A stretch of 64,000 bases of DNA, taken from Pirellula sp. Lineage in GTDB: Bacteria; Planctomycetota; Planctomycetia; Pirellulales; Pirellulaceae. Location: positions 1-64,000 of the forward strand of contig JAJTID010000077.1 in NCBI GenBank assembly GCA_021300155.1. Direction: 5' to 3'. The notes under the pieces were generated by a model that saw nothing but the letters and a program-made list of their open reading frames with translations, was not told where the DNA came from and did not search any database. The translations under genes were made by a program, and so were the position numbers. Shown one piece after another: positions 42,883 to 51,815 of the stretch (position 1 is its first letter; every line of letters starts with the position of its first letter).

Positions 42883-45207
42883 ATGCGTTTCGACCATTTC
42901 TCTTTACTTCTTCTCTGGCTCTGCTGTGTGTCTGTTTTAAATGCACAGCAAGAGAGAACTTCAGAATCGGATTTGACGCCTAGCCTCTTGTGCAGCGAGA
43001 CGATCGAGGGACTCGTTGAGAATGCCATCTTGGATGAAAAGATGCCAGGTTGCGTGATCTGCGTCGGTCGGCAAGATCGAATTTTGCACTTGAAAGCATA
43101 TGGCAATCGAGCTTTAAAGCCCCAACCCGAGCCGATGACAGTAGACACAGTTTTCGACATGGCGTCGATTACAAAACCAGTTGCCACCGGCTCGAGTATT
43201 ATGAAGCTTATCGAAATGGGAAAATTGCGGATCAACGACAAAGTCGTCGACATTCTGCCTGAGTTCCATTCCAAAGAGAAAGACAAACTTACCGTCCTCG
43301 ATCTGCTGGTTCATCGAAGCGGGCTCATCCCAGACAATGCGTTGGCCGACTATCAAAATGGAGTCGAAAAGTCTTGGGAACGCATCTGTGAATTACCGTT
43401 GACGGCTCCCATTGGAACAGCTTTCAAATACTCGGACGTGAACTTTATTGTCCTCGGGAAGATCGTTGAAAAATTGAGTGGCCAAGATCTCAATGCTTTT
43501 TCACGAAAGAACATTTTCGAACCAATTGGTATGCAGGAGTCAGGCTTTTTGCCAGGTGAAAACTTGAGGAAGAGAGCAGCTCCAACTGAGCAACGTGATG
43601 GAGCGTGGATTCAAGGCGAAGTACATGACCCCCGAGCATATTTGATGAATGGCGTCGCTGGTCATGCCGGACTCTTTTCAACAGCCAGCGATATGGCTCT
43701 TTATGCACAAATGTTTTTGCGAATGGGCAAAGCCGTAAAGGCTGATGCCTCATCGGTGCAAGTGTTTGCTCCGATAACGCTTCAATTGATGTCGCAAGGA
43801 GTTCCTGTACCCGGTGGGATCCGAGGATTGAGTTGGGACAAAAGGACGGGCTTCTCAACGAACAAAGGTGACTTGCTATCCGAGTCTGCAGTCGGCCACG
43901 GGGGGTTCACAGGAACTGTTCTTTGGATAGATCCCGCTCAAGATCTGTTCTTTGTTTTCTTGAGCAATCGCGTTCATCCTAACGGGAAAGGCCTTGTGAA
44001 TCCGCTGGCAGGCAAAATCCTGAACGTCATCGCGAGCAGTCTGGCGGAGAAGCCCATTGTCGAACCTACGACCTATTCCACATTGACAGGCTTGGATGTT
44101 TTGCAAAGGGACCGGTTTCGCGCACTCGATGGGGCAAAAGTCGGTTTGATTACGAACCACACAGGGCGGAGTCGATCGGGAGATAGTGCTGTAGAGCTTT
44201 TAGCAAACGCCAGAAACTTGCAACTCAAGGCTCTGTTTAGTCCGGAGCATGGCTTCGAGGGCAAACTCGACATCGCGAAGGTGAATGATAGCCTGGATAC
44301 GAAAACTGGACTCAAGATTTACAGCCTGTATGGGGAAACACGCAAGCCTACCGCCGCCATGCTTTCCGAAATCGATACCGTGGTATTCGATATTCAAGAT
44401 ATTGGGACTCGATTCTACACCTATATTTCAACTATGGGGGAAGCGCTCAAAGCAGCAGCAGAGAACAAGAAAAGGTTTGTCATCCTCGACCGGCCCAATC
44501 CAATCAATGGTGTTGATGTCGCCGGTCCGATGCTTGACGACAACTCGGAGTCCTTCGTGACCTATCACAAACTCCCCGTACGACATGGAATGACGGTTGG
44601 AGAGATTGCTATGATGCTGCGTGAAGAGCTGAAGCTTGAAGTTCAACTCGATGTCATCCGCTGCGAAGGCTGGAGAAGATCGCAATGGTGGGACTCGACC
44701 GGTCTGTTGTGGATCAATCCCTCTCCAAACATGCGATCCATGAAACAATCGCTAATCTATCCTGGCGTTGGATTATTGGAGATGACGAACCTTTCTGTGG
44801 GAAGAGGAACAGATACGCCTTTCGAATGGATAGGGGCTCCATGGATTGACAACCTTATGTTGTCCAACTGGCTGAATGAGCAACATCTGCCAGGCGTTGC
44901 ATTCGTTCCGGTTGAGTTTACCCCTTCGTCAAGCAAGTTCGAAAAACAGTTGTGCAAGGGTATACAGATCGATGTGTTGGATCGAAGTAAATTCCAAACG
45001 GTTCGGACTGGACTCACGATCGCACTGGGTTTACGTACAATTCACGCAGATACCTGGGAGACAAAAAACCTGAATCGACTTTTGGGATGCAAAGCAATGG
45101 AACAAGCGGTCCTCAAAGGTAAAGGCTGGATTGATATGCTGCCCATCTATCTTTCGGGTATGGCTGATTTTATGAAACGTCGCGAGTCGCATTTACTCTA
45201 TCGATAA
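42883..45207 (+). CDS. Serine beta-lactamase-fold domain fused to NamZ (DUF1343)
   Basis: 774 residues with a signal peptide. The N-domain (about 35-395) is a class C beta-lactamase-like serine hydrolase with S95-I-T-K98 (SxxK), KYSDVNF (YxN-type, here YSD) and GHGGFTGTVLW. The C-domain (about 405-774) is DUF1343, recognised by KVGLITNHTGRSRSGD, LFSPEHGFEG, TVVFDIQDIGTRFYTYISTM and LDRPNPING. NamZ releases terminal N-acetylmuramic acid from peptidoglycan fragments. The fusion suggests one exported enzyme that acts on muropeptides, perhaps an amidase- or peptidase-like step plus exo-muramidase. No murQ or nagZ is adjacent. Confidence 0.92.
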   Translation: MRFDHFSLLLLWLCCVSVLNAQQERTSESDLTPSLLCSETIEGLVENAILDEKMPGCVICVGRQDRILHLKAYGNRALKPQPEPMTVDTVFDMASITKPVATGSSIMKLIEMGKLRINDKVVDILPEFHSKEKDKLTVLDLLVHRSGLIPDNALADYQNGVEKSWERICELPLTAPIGTAFKYSDVNFIVLGKIVEKLSGQDLNAFSRKNIFEPIGMQESGFLPGENLRKRAAPTEQRDGAWIQGEVHDPRAYLMNGVAGHAGLFSTASDMALYAQMFLRMGKAVKADASSVQVFAPITLQLMSQGVPVPGGIRGLSWDKRTGFSTNKGDLLSESAVGHGGFTGTVLWIDPAQDLFFVFLSNRVHPNGKGLVNPLAGKILNVIASSLAEKPIVEPTTYSTLTGLDVLQRDRFRALDGAKVGLITNHTGRSRSGDSAVELLANARNLQLKALFSPEHGFEGKLDIAKVNDSLDTKTGLKIYSLYGETRKPTAAMLSEIDTVVFDIQDIGTRFYTYISTMGEALKAAAENKKRFVILDRPNPINGVDVAGPMLDDNSESFVTYHKLPVRHGMTVGEIAMMLREELKLEVQLDVIRCEGWRRSQWWDSTGLLWINPSPNMRSMKQSLIYPGVGLLEMTNLSVGRGTDTPFEWIGAPWIDNLMLSNWLNEQHLPGVAFVPVEFTPSSSKFEKQLCKGIQIDVLDRSKFQTVRTGLTIALGLRTIHADTWETKNLNRLLGCKAMEQAVLKGKGWIDMLPIYLSGMADFMKRRESHLLYR

Positions 45208-45263
45208 GCAATCCGTGAACCTCAGAATTTCTCGACTTCTTGGTGACGATCCGCAATGCGTGG

Positions 45264-46679
45264 TTATCCAAAATCGCTCGCTTGGATCCCTAGGATTTTC
45301 AGTTTACTTCTCAGCGTCACACGTGAAATGCCTAGGATATTGGATGCTTTCAATTGATTGCCGGAAGTGAACTCCAGTACCTGGGTCAAAAGTTGTCGTT
45401 CGGTATTGTTGATGACTTCAGCATAGAGATTGTTCGAACCGTTCTTTAACAGTGCTGCCACAAAATCAGAAGACAGACCGCTGTCGCCACGAATGAATGC
45501 TGGATTGACGCTGTCATTAACGGCCAACGATGGAAGAAACTCGGGCAGAAGTACACTTCCGCGGGCCTTGAGGAGCGATTGCTTGATCACACTTTCGAGT
45601 TCGCGCACGTTTCCTGGCCAATGGTACTCTTGCAGCTTTTTCAACGTATCCGGGGCAACACTCCTGAGTTCCTTTCCGAAAGCTTTGCTGTACTTGCGTA
45701 CGAAGTAGTCGGCCAGAATTCCAAGATCATCACCTCGGTCCCGCAAGGGAGGTAGCTGGATCGAAAACACGCTGAGGCGAAAGAACAGATCCAGCCGGAA
45801 CAAACCTTCGGAAACAAGCTTCTTGAGATCGTGATTGGTAGCCGCGATGATCCGCGTGTCCACCGTGATTGGAGTGTTGCTACCAACTCGTTCAAAGGTT
45901 TGGTCCTGTAGCACTCGTAACAGTTTGGCTTGTGTAAGCGGAGACATATCCCCCACTTCATCGAGAAACAAAGTGCCTCGGTGGGCTTGTTCCAGTTTTC
46001 CGATTCGTTGTCTTTGTGCATCGGTAAAGGCACCTTTCTCGTGCCCGAATATTTCACTTTCGAGCAAAGCATCCGGAATTGCCGCGCAATTGATCGCTTG
46101 GAATGGCCCATTCGCTCGGTCGCTATGATGATAGATCGCTTGGGCAACGACCTCTTTTCCTGTTCCACTCTCCCCCTGTAGCAAAACAGCGATGTTCTGT
46201 GATGCGACTAGACCGATCGATTTGTATACTTCTTTCATCGCTTTGCATCGACCGACAATTGCGTCGGCATCGATGTTATTTGCTTCTTCGGACAAAACGG
46301 GTTGCACTCGCACCATTCGGCTAAGATTGAATGCTTTGGACAACAGTTCACGAATCTCATCCAGTTCGAGCGGCTTGAACAGATAGTCGTATGCACCCAA
46401 TTTGGTAGCTTCGATAGCGGTTTCGACCGTGCCGTGACCCGTGATGAATATCACAGGGATACGGGCATCGATGGCTCTCAAACGCTTAAAACACTCGATT
46501 CCAGTTACGTCGGGTAAGCTGAGATCGAGCACCACGACATCCGGCTTGGAGGTAACGAATAGCTCTTCTCCCTCGCTACCTAATTTTGCTGTCGTAACCA
46601 CAGTATGCTCATCAGCAAACGCACGTTCAAAAGCGCGTAGAATGGAGACCTCGTCATCAATGACCAATAACCGATTCAT
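45264..46679 (-). CDS. Sigma-54-dependent response regulator (NtrC type)
   Basis: 471 residues. The receiver domain holds Asp52 (VVVLDLSLPDVTG) and Lys102 (FKPLEL). The AAA+ domain has Walker A GESGTGKE (169-176), the sigma-54 contact loop GAFTDA (usually GAFTGA), Walker B TLFLDEVGDMS and FRLDLFFRLSVFSIQLPPLR. The C-terminus is a Fis-type HTH (NQLKASNILGISRVTLRSKL). It should activate sigma-54 promoters after phosphorylation by the adjacent kinase, whose gene overlaps by four bases. Its targets are unknown. Confidence 0.95.
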   Translation of the reverse strand: MNRLLVIDDEVSILRAFERAFADEHTVVTTAKLGSEGEELFVTSKPDVVVLDLSLPDVTGIECFKRLRAIDARIPVIFITGHGTVETAIEATKLGAYDYLFKPLELDEIRELLSKAFNLSRMVRVQPVLSEEANNIDADAIVGRCKAMKEVYKSIGLVASQNIAVLLQGESGTGKEVVAQAIYHHSDRANGPFQAINCAAIPDALLESEIFGHEKGAFTDAQRQRIGKLEQAHRGTLFLDEVGDMSPLTQAKLLRVLQDQTFERVGSNTPITVDTRIIAATNHDLKKLVSEGLFRLDLFFRLSVFSIQLPPLRDRGDDLGILADYFVRKYSKAFGKELRSVAPDTLKKLQEYHWPGNVRELESVIKQSLLKARGSVLLPEFLPSLAVNDSVNPAFIRGDSGLSSDFVAALLKNGSNNLYAEVINNTERQLLTQVLEFTSGNQLKASNILGISRVTLRSKLKILGIQASDFG

Positions 46680-48037
46680 GAGTTCTCTCTTGGGGTGGAA
46701 CGGTCCATTGGCATGGCAGAGTGGGAAAGCGAACGATCGTTGTGAGGCTTATCGGTAGGCAAGGATTTGATAATCAGCGGCAGAGTAAGAACGAATTTAG
46801 CACCTCGGTCGCTATTGTTCGATGCGACGAGCGACCCTTGGTGCGATTCTGCAATACGACGACATATGCCCAACCCTAAGCCAACTCCAGCAGGCTTAGT
46901 TGTCACAAATGGAGTAAATAGTTTTTCCATCATCCCTTCGTCAATTCCATGCCCCGTATCGCTAACAGCAACCTCCACGGAGTTTTCGTACTCGCGAACG
47001 GAAAGGGTCAATTCACCGCCAGCTGGCATTTCATCCAGTGCATTGAGGCATAGGTTCAGGAGCAACTGATGAATCTGAGCCGAATCTGCATGAAGGCGAA
47101 TGGCATGCGACGGTTGCTGAATCGAAACAGTCACGTTCTGCGATTGGCTTCGACCCAAGATCAGTTGATGTGTTCGTTGGATAACATGACTCAAATCCAC
47201 TTCACAGAATTCGCTTCTTTCGGGACGGGCATACTCCAATAGACTATTCACGGATCGCTCCATTCTTCGGATTTCTCCTTCTACCAACTCAAGGTCATCG
47301 GTTGGAAGCCCTTCTTTCGCGAACTTCGAACGATTGACTTGAATCAACATCTTGATGGATGTTAATGGATTCCGAATCTCGTGAGCCACACCAGTGGCGA
47401 GCTGCGCCAGGGTCGCCATTTGCTGAGTACGCAGTGCCTCTTTCTCGCGAACTGCTTCAATATTCGCCTGTTCAGCACGTTCGGACCACGTCAAATCTCG
47501 AATGATCGCGATATACATCCTCATTGATTCGCTGGGATATTCGCTGATCGAAACTTGAACCGGGAATTGTTTAGAATCGGATCGTATTCCAAAAAAGCGA
47601 AGATCCTGCGGTAATCGGCCTAATTCCTCAGGGAAATCTGGTATGACCGTTCGCAAATGTCTTCGATGCCACGAATCATCTGGAACTCCAAAAAGACTAG
47701 AAGCTGCTCGGTTATGTGAGAGAATGTTTCCATCGCGATCAAATGTAAGAATGCTTTCGCTCGCGTTTGCCACAATTGTCTCGCTGCGCTGGTGCTCCTG
47801 TATCGCTATGCGACGAAGCGGACCAACAATCACCCACCATAGCAAAGGTGCGCAGATACTGGTCAACAAAAAAGCGTCGACCATCGCTCGGTTCGTTTCT
47901 CCTAAACTATCGGGTACTAGAAATGGCAACATCACCATGACCGCCGCTTCCACAACAAAGACGACGCCAAGCATCAAGCCCAAGATACGGGCGGGCGATC
48001 GAAACACCGAAGACTGAGTAGATTTTTGAAGATCCAT
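46676..48037 (-). CDS. NtrB-like sensor histidine kinase
   Basis: 453 residues. Two membrane segments (ILGLMLGVVFVVEAAVMVML and FLLTSICAPLLWWVIVG) precede a PAS domain with ILTFDRDGNILSHNRAASSL, then the HisKA box with His219 (GVAHEIRNPLTS). The ATPase domain has N-box NLCLNALDEM, G1 VSDTGHGIDEGM and G2 GVGLGLGICRRI. It phosphorylates the downstream NtrC-type regulator. The short periplasmic loop suggests that signals are sensed in the membrane or via PAS. Confidence 0.93.
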   Translation of the reverse strand: MDLQKSTQSSVFRSPARILGLMLGVVFVVEAAVMVMLPFLVPDSLGETNRAMVDAFLLTSICAPLLWWVIVGPLRRIAIQEHQRSETIVANASESILTFDRDGNILSHNRAASSLFGVPDDSWHRRHLRTVIPDFPEELGRLPQDLRFFGIRSDSKQFPVQVSISEYPSESMRMYIAIIRDLTWSERAEQANIEAVREKEALRTQQMATLAQLATGVAHEIRNPLTSIKMLIQVNRSKFAKEGLPTDDLELVEGEIRRMERSVNSLLEYARPERSEFCEVDLSHVIQRTHQLILGRSQSQNVTVSIQQPSHAIRLHADSAQIHQLLLNLCLNALDEMPAGGELTLSVREYENSVEVAVSDTGHGIDEGMMEKLFTPFVTTKPAGVGLGLGICRRIAESHQGSLVASNNSDRGAKFVLTLPLIIKSLPTDKPHNDRSLSHSAMPMDRSTPRENS

Positions 48038-48047
48038 AAAGAACCAG

Positions 48048-48659
48048 CTACCGAAACTCTTGAAGCATAGTCGCCAACAGTTCCATCGGTAGTCCGACTA
48101 CGTTCGTCGGGCTTCCATTTATCAGATGGATCCAATCTGGACCATCCTGAAAACCAAATGCACCTGCTTTGCCCATCCATTGCTCCGTCTCAAGATAGGC
48201 CTCAATCTCTCTGTCCGAAATGTTGTCCATTTTGAGGCGAGAAACATCCACACGAATGGAACGGCGAGCGGACTCTTTGTCCCAAATACACAAACCGCTG
48301 TACACAGAGTGCTCTCGACCTCGCAAGCGTTTGAGCATCTCTCTAGCATGATCCACGTTTTCTGGCTTTCCCAGAATGATAGCCACACACTCTGCTACCG
48401 TGTCGCAAGCGACCACCAACCCACGTTCGATCTTTTCTATGACATTCGCGGCTTTCTGATAAGCGAGTCGTGCGACCAATTCCGGCGGTGTTTCGCGAGA
48501 ACAAATGCCACACTCCGCATGATCATCTGGCACACGAACTTGAAAATCATAGCCATATTTCTCCAGCAATTCACTCCGTCGCGGGGAACCGCTGGCCAAA
48601 ATGAGTTTTCGAGCGTCAGCGACAAAACCATCTGGCGGAACGAAAAGGGAGGCTTGCAT
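48048..48659 (-). CDS. Maf-family nucleotide pyrophosphatase
   Basis: 203 residues of the Maf/HAM1-like house-cleaning family, which hydrolyses non-canonical or excess nucleoside triphosphates to monophosphates. The signature LILASGSPRRSELLEKYG is near residue 20, followed by ERGLVVACDTVAEC with the catalytic Asp, and MGKAGAFGFQDGP with ING and GLPMELLATML at the end. It is three bases downstream of the PSD1 gene and ten bases upstream of the histidine kinase gene, so it belongs to one operon. Confidence 0.94.
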   Translation of the reverse strand: MQASLFVPPDGFVADARKLILASGSPRRSELLEKYGYDFQVRVPDDHAECGICSRETPPELVARLAYQKAANVIEKIERGLVVACDTVAECVAIILGKPENVDHAREMLKRLRGREHSVYSGLCIWDKESARRSIRVDVSRLKMDNISDREIEAYLETEQWMGKAGAFGFQDGPDWIHLINGSPTNVVGLPMELLATMLQEFR

Positions 48660-48662
48660 GGA

Positions 48663-51600
48663 CTAGTTGCGATTCACAAATTCATCTAGGTTGAATATCA
48701 AGTTTATCATCAATGCCAAAGAAGCCACTTCGGTCGCGGGCAAATCCGGCTTGGTCAATGTCTCTCCGACCATCGAAAGTTTTTTCGCATCCTCCGGTGA
48801 CACAGCAAATCGATCCTTGAAACGTTGATAGGCGTTGAGCAAAGTCTTCGTTTCGCTATCGGTCGGTTTTCGAGAAAGTGATTGCTCCATAATGTATTCC
48901 AATCGGGCGAGATCGGATGGTAGATTGGCAGCCCACACGCGCTCCGCCATAACGCGTGCTGCTTCGACATATTGTACGTCGTTCATGAGTTGCAACGCTT
49001 GAAGTGGAGTATTGCTTCGTTCACGTTTCGTGCAGAACTGTTCGCGGTTCGGAGCGTCGAAGTTCGTCATGAACGGTGGAGGAGCCGTTCGTTTGATGAA
49101 CGCATAAACACTTCTTCGATTGATGCTGGGTCCGTGGTCTTGAAGATAATATCTCGTATTGGAATCACCATACCCAACTGGCTCCCAGATCTGAGGCGGT
49201 TGATAGGTCAAAAATCCACGTCCCCCCATCGCTGTATTGAGGGTCCCAGAAGCGGCCAATACGCTGTCTCGAATCTGTTCCGCATCTAATCGCATTCGAG
49301 GGCCACGAGAAAAGAACTTGTTTTCTGGATCGACTTCCCACGATCGGTCGGAAATCGTTGAAGATCGTTGAAAAGCGCGAGTCATTACGAGCTGTTTCAT
49401 CAATCGTTTCACATCCCAGCCATAACTGCGAAAATCGTCAGCCAATGCGTCCAACAGTTCAGGATGTGTCGGGGGTATTCCTTGAGTGCCGAAATCATCA
49501 CTGGAGAGAACTATCCCCCTGCCGAACACTTGCTGCCAAAATCGATTTACCGTTACTCGTGCCGTTAACGGGTTTTCTTGACTGACAAGCCATTTTGCAA
49601 GATCCAATCGCGTCGGCCGAGCCTCTGGATTGGCTAACTTTAACGTTGGCAAGAATGCGGGTGTTGAAGGTTTCACGGGCTCACCTTTGGCATCGTATTG
49701 CCCTCGCTTCATCACAAAGGCCTCCCTCGGAGTATCCAGGTCTTTGAATACGAACGTTCCAACAACGGACTTCTCCAAAATAGATCGTTCAACTCTCTTC
49801 GCTCTCCAGGCTTTACGCTTGGCCAACAATTCAGGACTAACCTGTTCGCAAATGTACGCATAGTAGTGAGACTCAACATCAGATGCATGCTTCTTGCCAG
49901 GTTCGCTGTCTGGACCTGCTTTGATTGCCTCGGCAATGGGGCCAGTAGCAAGAAGCACTTCTTTGCCCTTCTGTTTCTCCCACCACTTCTTCCAGTCATG
50001 CGACTCCTCCGTATTCTCATAACTACCGGAACATACGAATGCATCCCACTCGCAGATTCCGTTGAAGAGTCCAAATTGCAAGTCTTGCACGACATCGTTG
50101 GCAGGTAAGTCACTTAGTGAAACAGACAACTGCGTCCATTGACCAGCGACAGGCAGTGGCCCCTCTACATCCTTTTGTCCAGCAGCCAGCAACTTTCCGG
50201 ACTCTTCGCTATTTGCCCACACCCAGCGTTTGCTCTTTTTACCAACCTTGAGGCTGAGGCTTATAGCCTTCGGTGGTTCGAATCTATCGGGCTTTACCCA
50301 GAAGTGGAGCTTGCCATCGTCGGGGATTGTCATCGTCGGCCATCCTCCTGAAATCGTTTGCTCGAATTTACTACCAAACGATTGAGTTAGGTGCCGGACA
50401 CCCATAGGGGAATCTGAGTTCTGAATCCACTGTTCTGCATTGCGTGATGTATTCCGCGTCTTGCTACCAATCGGTAACTCGTCGTCCAACCAGACCTGAG
50501 ATCGAAAGAACGATTTTGGCTTTGGCTCTGTGTCTTTCGTTGGAAGTGGTATTCTGCTTTCTCGTTTAGCAGCAAATGTCAACAACTCGGATTGCGCGTC
50601 GTTCTCCGCTGTCTTGGCGGCGGCGCTGGCATTCTTTTGTTCTACGGAAGCGAGTGAAAGAAAAGGTTGCGTTTCGGCAATGTTTCCATCCATCGCAGGA
50701 TCCGCTGCACTGTAAAAGAATGAATACATAGAGTAAAACTCGGATGTGCTCAACGGATCATATTTGTGATCATGACACACTGCGCACCCACCCGTTAACC
50801 CGAGCCAAGTTTGAATTGTTGTGCTAGTTCGATCGACAGCGTAACGAAACAAGAACTCCTCGCTGATCGCCCCGCCTTCGCTGGTTGTCACATTGCAACG
50901 ATTGAATCCAGTGGCAACCATTTGATCTTGAGTTGGGTTTTGTCTCAAATCACCTGCCAATTGATCAATGGTGAATTGATCGAAGGGAAGATTCTTGTTG
51001 AACGCTTGTATAACCCAATCTCGGTAAGCCCACATCGTTCTTTCGTTGTCCAAATGCAAACCATGCGTGTCTCCATAGCGTGCCACATCGAGCCAGTGTT
51101 TTGCCATCTCTTCGCCGTAGTGTTGGCTCGATAGATAACGCTCGGTAAGCTTCTCATAGTTTGCGGGTGATGGATCGGCTACAAAGAACCGGACGTCCTC
51201 CCATTTCGGAGGCAATCCAGTCAAAGTGAACGAAAGACGCCGTACCAGCGTCACTGGATCGGCTCGATCGTTGACGGGAAGTTCTAGTTTGCGAATCTCC
51301 TTCTCTACAAAATTGTCAATATTGAGAGATTCCTTGGCACTGGGTATTGGCTCTAATGCCCAGTGCTTTTCGTATTTCGCTCCTTGTTCGATCCATGTCT
51401 GAAGGATTTTCTTTTCACTTTCCGAGAGTTGCCTGTTGGAAGACGGTGGCGGCATCACGGAATCGGGATCTGTAGAGTTGATGCGATTCCAAGCCTTACT
51501 ACGTTCGAGTTTGCCGGGAGCGATGGCTGCAGAACCTTCCAGTATCGCATAAGCCCCCTCCGGAGTGTCGAGCCGCAAATCGGATTCTCGCGTTTTTGCA

Positions 51601-51776
51601 TCAAAACCATGACAGCGAAAACAAGCTTGTGAGAGTATTGGACGAACATCTCGGTTGAAGCTAAGTTCTTCCTCGGACCAGCCATTCTTAGGGAAAACAA
51701 TTGCTGTCCCAATCGCGAACAGTCCGAGCAGGATAGGAAAGCTAGATTTCAAAGTGTTCACGTTAGTAGGCATCAC
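48663..51776 (-). CDS. PSCyt1-PSCyt2-PSD1 protein
   Basis: 1037 residues with an N-terminal signal or anchor. PSCyt1 is at the front (SFNRDVRPILSQACFRCHGF, a CxxCH haem motif), then DUF1549 with LARYGDTHGLHLDNE-like text and CAVCHDHKYDPLSTSEFYSM, an inserted concanavalin-like region (about 400-600) and DUF1553 with NRFWQQVFGRGIVLSSDDFG. Such proteins occur in many copies in planctomycete genomes, and two haem motifs suggest redox function at the envelope, although no activity is shown. It leads the four-gene operon to the NtrB/NtrC pair. Confidence 0.93.
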   Translation of the reverse strand: MMPTNVNTLKSSFPILLGLFAIGTAIVFPKNGWSEEELSFNRDVRPILSQACFRCHGFDAKTRESDLRLDTPEGAYAILEGSAAIAPGKLERSKAWNRINSTDPDSVMPPPSSNRQLSESEKKILQTWIEQGAKYEKHWALEPIPSAKESLNIDNFVEKEIRKLELPVNDRADPVTLVRRLSFTLTGLPPKWEDVRFFVADPSPANYEKLTERYLSSQHYGEEMAKHWLDVARYGDTHGLHLDNERTMWAYRDWVIQAFNKNLPFDQFTIDQLAGDLRQNPTQDQMVATGFNRCNVTTSEGGAISEEFLFRYAVDRTSTTIQTWLGLTGGCAVCHDHKYDPLSTSEFYSMYSFFYSAADPAMDGNIAETQPFLSLASVEQKNASAAAKTAENDAQSELLTFAAKRESRIPLPTKDTEPKPKSFFRSQVWLDDELPIGSKTRNTSRNAEQWIQNSDSPMGVRHLTQSFGSKFEQTISGGWPTMTIPDDGKLHFWVKPDRFEPPKAISLSLKVGKKSKRWVWANSEESGKLLAAGQKDVEGPLPVAGQWTQLSVSLSDLPANDVVQDLQFGLFNGICEWDAFVCSGSYENTEESHDWKKWWEKQKGKEVLLATGPIAEAIKAGPDSEPGKKHASDVESHYYAYICEQVSPELLAKRKAWRAKRVERSILEKSVVGTFVFKDLDTPREAFVMKRGQYDAKGEPVKPSTPAFLPTLKLANPEARPTRLDLAKWLVSQENPLTARVTVNRFWQQVFGRGIVLSSDDFGTQGIPPTHPELLDALADDFRSYGWDVKRLMKQLVMTRAFQRSSTISDRSWEVDPENKFFSRGPRMRLDAEQIRDSVLAASGTLNTAMGGRGFLTYQPPQIWEPVGYGDSNTRYYLQDHGPSINRRSVYAFIKRTAPPPFMTNFDAPNREQFCTKRERSNTPLQALQLMNDVQYVEAARVMAERVWAANLPSDLARLEYIMEQSLSRKPTDSETKTLLNAYQRFKDRFAVSPEDAKKLSMVGETLTKPDLPATEVASLALMINLIFNLDEFVNRN

Positions 51777-51815
51777 AAAATCGAAACTATTGGAAAGCGG
51801 TTTGGAACGAGCATG

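Noticed and set aside
42427-42897. Frames of 75 to 156 residues on both strands in the gap before the NamZ fusion gene
   Set aside because: They overlap each other, have odd composition and match no family.
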